From contig JAQGDQ010001028.1 of NCBI GenBank assembly GCA_030141605.1, positions 34,878-69,234 on the forward strand: 34,357 nucleotides of DNA, read 5' to 3'. Position 1 is the first letter of the stretch. Each line of letters starts with the position of its first letter. Both the position numbers and the translations under genes were made by a program. The DNA comes from Tubiluchus corallicola (lineage: Eukaryota > Priapulida > Priapulimorpha > Priapulimorphida > Tubiluchidae). Below, in pieces: positions 32,501 through 34,357 of the stretch. The notes below the pieces were generated by a model, which did no database searches, was not told the DNA's origin, and saw nothing but the letters and a program-made list of their open reading frames with translations.

Positions 32501-34357
32501 ATAGCCTAATACACCACAAGTAATTGTTCTACCTGCTCATTACATAAACAATAATAAATTCACAAGAGGTGGGCAGGACAGAGCCATCAGCCTAGGGCGT
32601 CGTAAAGTCTTGACATACGCCTGAAAATAAGTGTTTATCATTTAGTTTGTGAAGTTCTAATTTGTCTTTAAAGTAGCTAAATGGGCTATGCTTTATTTTT
32701 CAGTAAAAATACTGAAGCTGCTTTTTGAGTTGGAAGCAAGTTAAAACTTTAACATAATGTATTGATACATTTTGCCTGCAGTGAAGCACAACGTTTCAGA
32801 ATGGTTGACTATATCTCAAACAAAAATTACAAGAAATTGTCTTTATCATTTTTGTCTTCTGGTTAATTTCTATATCATGTCAACTGGACAAGAGCATACG
32901 CTGTCTACATATACATATCCTATACTCACATTTAGAAACTTTTGACTGAATGATGTTTGTGGAAAACTGTTCCAGGAATTCACAGTGTCTGACAATTCTG
33001 AAGTGTGCTTAAGAGGCGATGTGCGTCTTCCGGTCCCAAAACAATTGACTTGTGATGATTGGTATAATGATGACATGGCTTCAACGGAAATTCATCCTTA
33101 TCGACTTTTTAATCCAAGTAAGAAGGCAAATTTGCACATTAATAAAACAATCCCATGTTATCAGTAAACATTCTCACTTATGCTGTTTCTACATCCTCAA
33201 AATTTTAATAAAAAATGTAAACTAGTTTGTTTTTATTTGTTTAATTACTACACGCTCAAAATTTGGGTAAAATTCCAACTTTCAGTGTGTAAGTTAATAG
33301 CATAATTTTCTTACAGTTTTGCTAAAAACTAGGGACAAGTAATGAACTAAATTAAATTAATTAAAAAGTTAAGTAAAGACTATTTTGTTTGCAATTAGCA
33401 TCATTCTAAACATTGTTTTTTCCATTCTTATTAAAACAAGATTATTTATATTTTAATAGCTTTTTTTCTCGACAGGTACAGAAGCTTCAAAGCAAGTTTT
33501 GTACAGTGCTTCTATTTTGACTAACATTGTACCCTTTCATACTGGATTTGATTCAGGTAAACTATGTACTATAAAACTTATATGCACCGTACTTTTAGAT
33601 TGTAGCTGTTCGATATATAACTTTTGTGTTGAAATATCATTTTCATCTTAAGAAGCGAATTAAGTTATATTGTCTACATTTATACAAACGTAACTTTCAC
33701 GAATATTTACAACAAACTAATTTTTTGGGGAAAGGGTAAAAGGTCAAGGTTATAAGCTTCTTTGGAACATGAAGGAATGTATCAATTGACAAATCTGCTT
33801 ATGCTACTGGTTATATTATCGGTTCTTCATAACAATTCTTTATGTATGGAATAAGAAACATTTTGGTAATTCATGCAATCAGTCAGTAACTGAAATGTTA
33901 ATTGCTATACATGTAAGAAAATAAATCATTCAATTATTGACCAGTTACTTCAGAAAACATGCAGTCTTCATCTTGCTTATTGTGTCCTTGCTTTAAAATA
34001 AAGTAAATTATAAGCCATTTTGCATAGTTAGTGTTATTTCTTAAAACTCAATTTTTGCATTATACATCAGAATGTGATATGTTAGATCAAATTTGTGATG
34101 CATTCTTAAGTTTTAATTTCACAGCTCATCTATTATTTTTTTGTATATTCATATTTGTGCATTTACTGTTAGTTTGCATTATAGAGTTTAAAACATTCAA
34201 ATTTGAAATCTACAATCTATTATTATGCTACTTCAAGCTTTTAAATTTTTATTTTTGTTTTATTTGACTGTTTTAAGTTTACTGCTGATGTTTATTTTAT
34301 GTATTTTGTATGTATTATGTATTGTACATAGTTTGGACTGAACTACACAGTTACCTT
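15382..34357 (+). CDS. ENPP: ENPP1/3-like ectonucleotide pyrophosphatase/phosphodiesterase, 17 exons, 3' end outside window
   Basis: Type II membrane ectoenzyme of the ENPP family, expected to hydrolyse extracellular nucleotide phosphodiester or pyrophosphate bonds at the cell surface. Joined exons total 2046 nt (682 codons) without a stop. Seen in order: 28-residue acidic tail; hydrophobic anchor at about 29-55; Thr/Pro stalk 66-93; Cys99 and Cys105 just before the catalytic domain (113 to about 470); nuclease-like domain from about 560. Metal ligands by family alignment: Asp120 (SLDGFR), Asp276 and His280 (EEPDKAGH), Asp323 and His324 (ADHGM), His429 (GGNHGWD). Nucleophile Thr156 lies in MTFPNHY. 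Sequons at Asn130, Asn239 and Asn479. All junctions are GT-AG and in phase. The ATG at 15382 is the first in its frame after a TGA at 15301 and has A at -3. No somatomedin-B domain is visible, unlike vertebrate ENPP1-3. About 150-200 C-terminal residues lie beyond the window. Paralogue-level identity is not resolved. Confidence 0.93.
15442..18651 (+). other. ENPP introns 1 and 2
   Basis: Intron 1 is 15442-16528 and intron 2 is 16577-18651. Apart from the microexon between them they show only AT-rich DNA, a perfect 8-bp inverted repeat ATTGACAT/ATGTCAAT near 16658-16682, and a CA/CGCA microsatellite at about 17570-17622. Confidence 0.65.
16529..16576 (+). CDS. ENPP: ENPP exon 2, 48-nt microexon (start of membrane anchor)
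   Basis: Residues 21-36, [16 protein letters not shown]. The acceptor TTTTCTAATTTCAG and the donor GTAAGT are both strong, and both ends are phase 0. It adds a Lys and a hydrophobic run that joins directly to exon 3 to make a full-length transmembrane helix. Skipping it would keep frame but shorten the anchor. Confidence 0.75.
18652..18740 (+). CDS. ENPP: ENPP exon 3 (rest of membrane anchor)
   Basis: Residues 37-65 plus two bases of codon 66. The hydrophobic stretch [19 protein letters not shown] is followed by the polar QAKPIESK. Acceptor TTCTGTTGCAG, donor GTAAGT. Together with exon 2 it forms a signal anchor, or possibly a cleaved signal peptide as in ENPP2. Confidence 0.85.
19511..19570 (+). 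repeat. tRNA-like SINE fragment
   Basis: GGGTGGTCACAACTATAGCA, a perfect stem GCATC-TATA-GATGC, then a B-box-like GAGTTCAAGCT at 19555-19565. The layout is that of a tRNA D-arm, anticodon arm and T-arm, but no complete tRNA can be folded. Confidence 0.4.
20402..20866 (+). mobile_element. 5'-truncated LINE 3' end (CR1/L2/Jockey-like)
   Basis: Sixty codons up to TAG at 20582 read [20 protein letters not shown], then [19 protein letters not shown] and KTKLKSLIL. This is the typical C-terminus of CR1/L2/Jockey-type ORF2 (F.....WN.LP..IK...S...FK..LK). A 3' UTR follows with AATAAA at 20832 and an ATT microsatellite tail, as in such elements. The clade is inferred from the motif only. Confidence 0.75.
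21066..21468. mobile_element. hAT-type MITE, 403 bp, with intact 8-bp target duplication
   Basis: Perfect 13-bp terminal inverted repeats TAGGGGTGAGCAT and ATGCTCACCCCTA. Perfect target duplication TGAGTGGT at 21058-21065 and 21469-21476. The interior is dominated by TTCGAATTCGAA palindromes (TTCGAGTTCGAACGAG on the left, GGTTCGATTCGAATTCGAAA on the right). No coding capacity. Eight-bp duplications and a YAGGGGTG end are hAT hallmarks. Confidence 0.93.
21942..22067 (+). CDS. ENPP: ENPP exon 4 (Thr/Pro stalk and pre-catalytic Cys pair)
   Basis: Residues 66-107 plus two bases. A Pro/Thr-rich stalk ([17 protein letters not shown]) ends in [12 protein letters not shown], which matches the short Cys-bearing linker just before the catalytic domain of ENPP1-3. 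Acceptor TATTTGTTCCAG, donor GTATGT. The stalk sits where somatomedin-B repeats would be in vertebrate ENPP1-3. Confidence 0.85.
22786..22957 (+). CDS. ENPP: ENPP exon 5 (first metal ligand and Thr nucleophile)
   Basis: Residues 108-165. It carries [14 protein letters not shown] (metal ligand Asp120) and [16 protein letters not shown] (nucleophile Thr156), the two diagnostic N-terminal ENPP motifs. Acceptor ACGTTTTTCTAG, donor GTATGA, ends in phase 0. The same frame is open upstream through the intron to 22586. Confidence 0.95.
23457..23593. repeat. (CA)n-(TA)n compound microsatellite
   Basis: CGCA-type repeats, then a pure (CA)n run at about 23491-23538 and a (TA)n run at about 23562-23593. 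Located in ENPP intron 5. Confidence 0.95.
23837..23956 (+). CDS. ENPP: ENPP exon 6
   Basis: Forty codons, residues 166-205, opening [19 protein letters not shown] and ending WWWGEP. This matches the ENPP block that follows the nucleophile (family GLYPESHGI.DN.MYDP and W..GEP). Acceptor TTTATTTTAG, donor GTAATT, phase 0 on both sides. Confidence 0.95.
24151..24226 (+). CDS. ENPP: ENPP exon 7
   Basis: Residues 206-230 plus one base, [19 protein letters not shown] followed by SDVDIQ. It matches the [12 protein letters not shown] block. Acceptor TTGATGTAG, donor GTAGAT. Confidence 0.95.
24405..24577 (+). CDS. ENPP: ENPP exon 8 (second metal site)
   Basis: Residues 231-288. It contains [22 protein letters not shown] and the motif [15 protein letters not shown], with metal ligands Asp276 and His280. 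Acceptor TGTTATTGACAG, donor GTATAA. Read through, the donor would give an immediate stop. Confidence 0.95.
25692..25800 (+). CDS. ENPP: ENPP exon 9 (VADHG metal motif)
   Basis: Residues 289-324 plus one base. It ends NLIVVADHG, supplying metal ligands Asp323 and His324; the family usually reads SDHGM. Acceptor CTGTTTTGCAG, donor GTGAAT. The motif Gly codon is split by the intron. Confidence 0.95.
26325..26392. repeat. Second interstitial telomere-like (CCCTAA)n tract
   Basis: CTCTAACCCTAACTCTAGCC degrading to CCCTAACCCTAATCCTAATC and TTAATCC. It shares the ending CCTAATCCTAATCTTAA with the tract at 6837-6905, so both may belong to one dispersed repeat family. Confidence 0.85.
26744..26857 (+). 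CDS. ENPP: ENPP exon 10
   Basis: Residues 325-362 plus one base. It continues the metal motif as [17 protein letters not shown] and runs to VRIDITDET. Acceptor TTTTGCTTAG, donor A|GTAAGT. A 395-bp MITE begins 15 bp after the exon end. Confidence 0.93.
26873..27267. mobile_element. hAT-type MITE, 395 bp, next to an ENPP splice donor
   Basis: Terminal inverted repeats CAGGGCCTATTTCA and TGAAATAGGCCCTG are perfect over 14 bp. Target duplication GTTATTAA is perfect at 26865-26872 and 27268-27275. The ends are GC-rich (CCCCGGGGCC, CTTCCCCGGGCC) and the core AT-rich; no transposase. It lies in ENPP intron 10, starting 15 bp after exon 10. Confidence 0.95.
27276..28172 (+). other. Rest of ENPP intron 10, with possible truncated hAT-like remnant
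   Basis: From about 27293 to 27936 there are recurrent ATCGTGATAC/GTATCGTGA motifs and an end-like TTGTTACAGCCCTAATG, a pattern seen in hAT-type MITEs. No matching left end is found, so the element is at best partial. The remainder to the exon 11 acceptor is plain. Confidence 0.35.
28173..28332 (+). CDS. ENPP: ENPP exon 11
   Basis: Residues 363-415 plus two bases. [20 protein letters not shown] and EEEWLVA match the family block LPKRLHYA...WL. The acceptor is placed at TTTTTTAAG|GA because an in-frame TAA lies just upstream. An in-phase alternative at 28182 (GGCCAG|AC) would drop three residues. Donor GTAACC. Confidence 0.88.
28333..31069 (+). other. ENPP introns 11 and 12
   Basis: Intron 11 is 28333-30005 and intron 12 is 30164-31069. 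AT-rich. A small inverted repeat TCTGCC/GGCAGA lies at about 28510-28540 and a (TA)n run at about 30190-30203. No other feature recognised. Confidence 0.6.
30006..30163 (+). CDS. ENPP: ENPP exon 12 (last metal ligand)
   Basis: Residues 416-468 plus one base. [20 protein letters not shown] carries metal ligand His429, followed by FVAHGPSF and [11 protein letters not shown]. These are among the most conserved ENPP blocks. Acceptor AATTTATAG, donor GTAACA. Confidence 0.95.
31070..31254 (+). CDS. ENPP: ENPP exon 13 (end of catalytic domain, linker)
   Basis: Residues 469-530. [20 protein letters not shown] matches the LL.I.PAPNNGTHGSLNHLL block of ENPP1-3, then an acidic linker ends in KCDCDYK. 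Acceptor TTTTTATTTTTTAG, donor GTAAAT, phase 0 at the end. Confidence 0.95.
31709..31915 (+). CDS. ENPP: ENPP exon 14 (start of nuclease-like domain)
   Basis: Sixty-nine codons, residues 531-599. FAPWGLPGI and [20 protein letters not shown] resemble the start of the catalytically inactive nuclease-like domain of ENPP1-3. Acceptor TGTTTTGTAG, donor GTAGTG, phase 0 on both sides. The domain places the protein with ENPP1-3 and not ENPP4-7. Confidence 0.9.
32309..32625 (+). repeat. Dispersed repeat family, copy B
   Basis: Counterpart of 12713-12990 in the same orientation, with indels. Copy B has an extra segment of about 50 bp (around 32495-32550) and copy A an extra segment near 12840-12870. 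A left end CAGGGGCAGATT at 32241 could be the element border, but no convincing inverted partner or target duplication was seen. Confidence 0.8.
32976..33117 (+). CDS. ENPP: ENPP exon 15
   Basis: Residues 600-646 plus one base. [12 protein letters not shown] matches the family DCLRADVRVP block of the nuclease-like domain, followed by YRLFNP. Acceptor AACTGTTCCAG, donor GTAAGA. Confidence 0.93.
33118..34331 (+). other. ENPP introns 15 and 16
   Basis: Intron 15 is 33118-33475 and intron 16 is 33557-34331. Both are AT-rich with nothing recognisable. Confidence 0.6.
33476..33556 (+). CDS. ENPP: ENPP exon 16
   Basis: Residues 647-673 plus one base. [16 protein letters not shown] matches the ENPP nuclease-like segment LLTTNIVPMY. 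Acceptor TTTTTTTCTCGACAG, donor GTAAAC. Confidence 0.93.
34332..34357 (+). CDS. ENPP: ENPP exon 17, cut by window edge
   Basis: The last 26 bases read VWTELHSYL in the expected phase after an acceptor TGTACATAG. This resembles the W..FH..LL segment that follows NIVP in ENPP proteins. The exon and about 150-200 further residues continue outside the window. Confidence 0.8.

Larger units (their letters stand above)
31255..32975 (+). other. ENPP introns 13 and 14
   Basis: Intron 13 is 31255-31708 and shows nothing. Intron 14 is 31916-32975 and carries dispersed repeat copy B, preceded at 32241-32290 by a transposon-end-like CAGGGGCAGATTAACC. Confidence 0.6.

Noticed and set aside
32241-32640. 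Complete hAT element starting CAGGGGCAGATT
   Set aside because: No convincing inverted end or 8-bp target duplication on the right side.

Overview
The window looks like nuclear DNA of an invertebrate animal. It is AT-rich, has GT-AG introns and long non-coding stretches, and carries many non-autonomous DNA transposons, LINE relics, tRNA-derived repeats, satellites and microsatellites. Telomere-like CCCTAA tracts and a membrane-bound ENPP ectophosphodiesterase fit a metazoan. The sequence alone does not fix the phylum. I see no prokaryotic, viral or organellar genes.

The right half (about 15.4 kb to the window end, + strand) is one gene: an ENPP1/ENPP3-like ectonucleotide pyrophosphatase/phosphodiesterase. 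I assembled 17 coding exons, the last cut by the window edge, from splice signals, reading phase and family motifs. They give 682 continuous residues: a short cytoplasmic tail, a signal anchor split between exons 2 and 3, a Thr/Pro-rich stalk, a catalytic domain with all metal ligands and the Thr nucleophile present, and the first part of the nuclease-like domain. No somatomedin-B exons are visible. Its introns hold two hAT-type MITEs with intact 8-bp target duplications (21066-21468 and 26873-27267), a LINE 3' end, a telomere-like tract, tRNA-like sequences and microsatellites.

The left half (1-15.3 kb) is mostly repeats. It runs from a mosaic of nested duplications (1-1.8 kb) through a 44-bp tandem repeat, a degenerate TTAAGG tract, an older hAT-like element, a tRNA-Thr-like fragment and a MITE-like element. 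Next come one orphan minus-strand exon of a possible GH31 (MYORG-like) glycosidase (5863-6030), a tRNA-derived SINE head beside a telomere-like tract, and a decayed LINE. The half ends with a 25-unit satellite of 58 bp built from the SINE tRNA-like head, a CAG/CAA tract that may be a polyQ exon, and a 7-unit hairpin satellite of 96 bp. The ENPP 5' end follows.

No multi-gene system is visible. The most unusual items are the SINE-derived satellite, the SMB-less ENPP with its 48-nt membrane-anchor microexon, the MITE 15 bp from an ENPP splice donor, and the orphan glycosidase exon.
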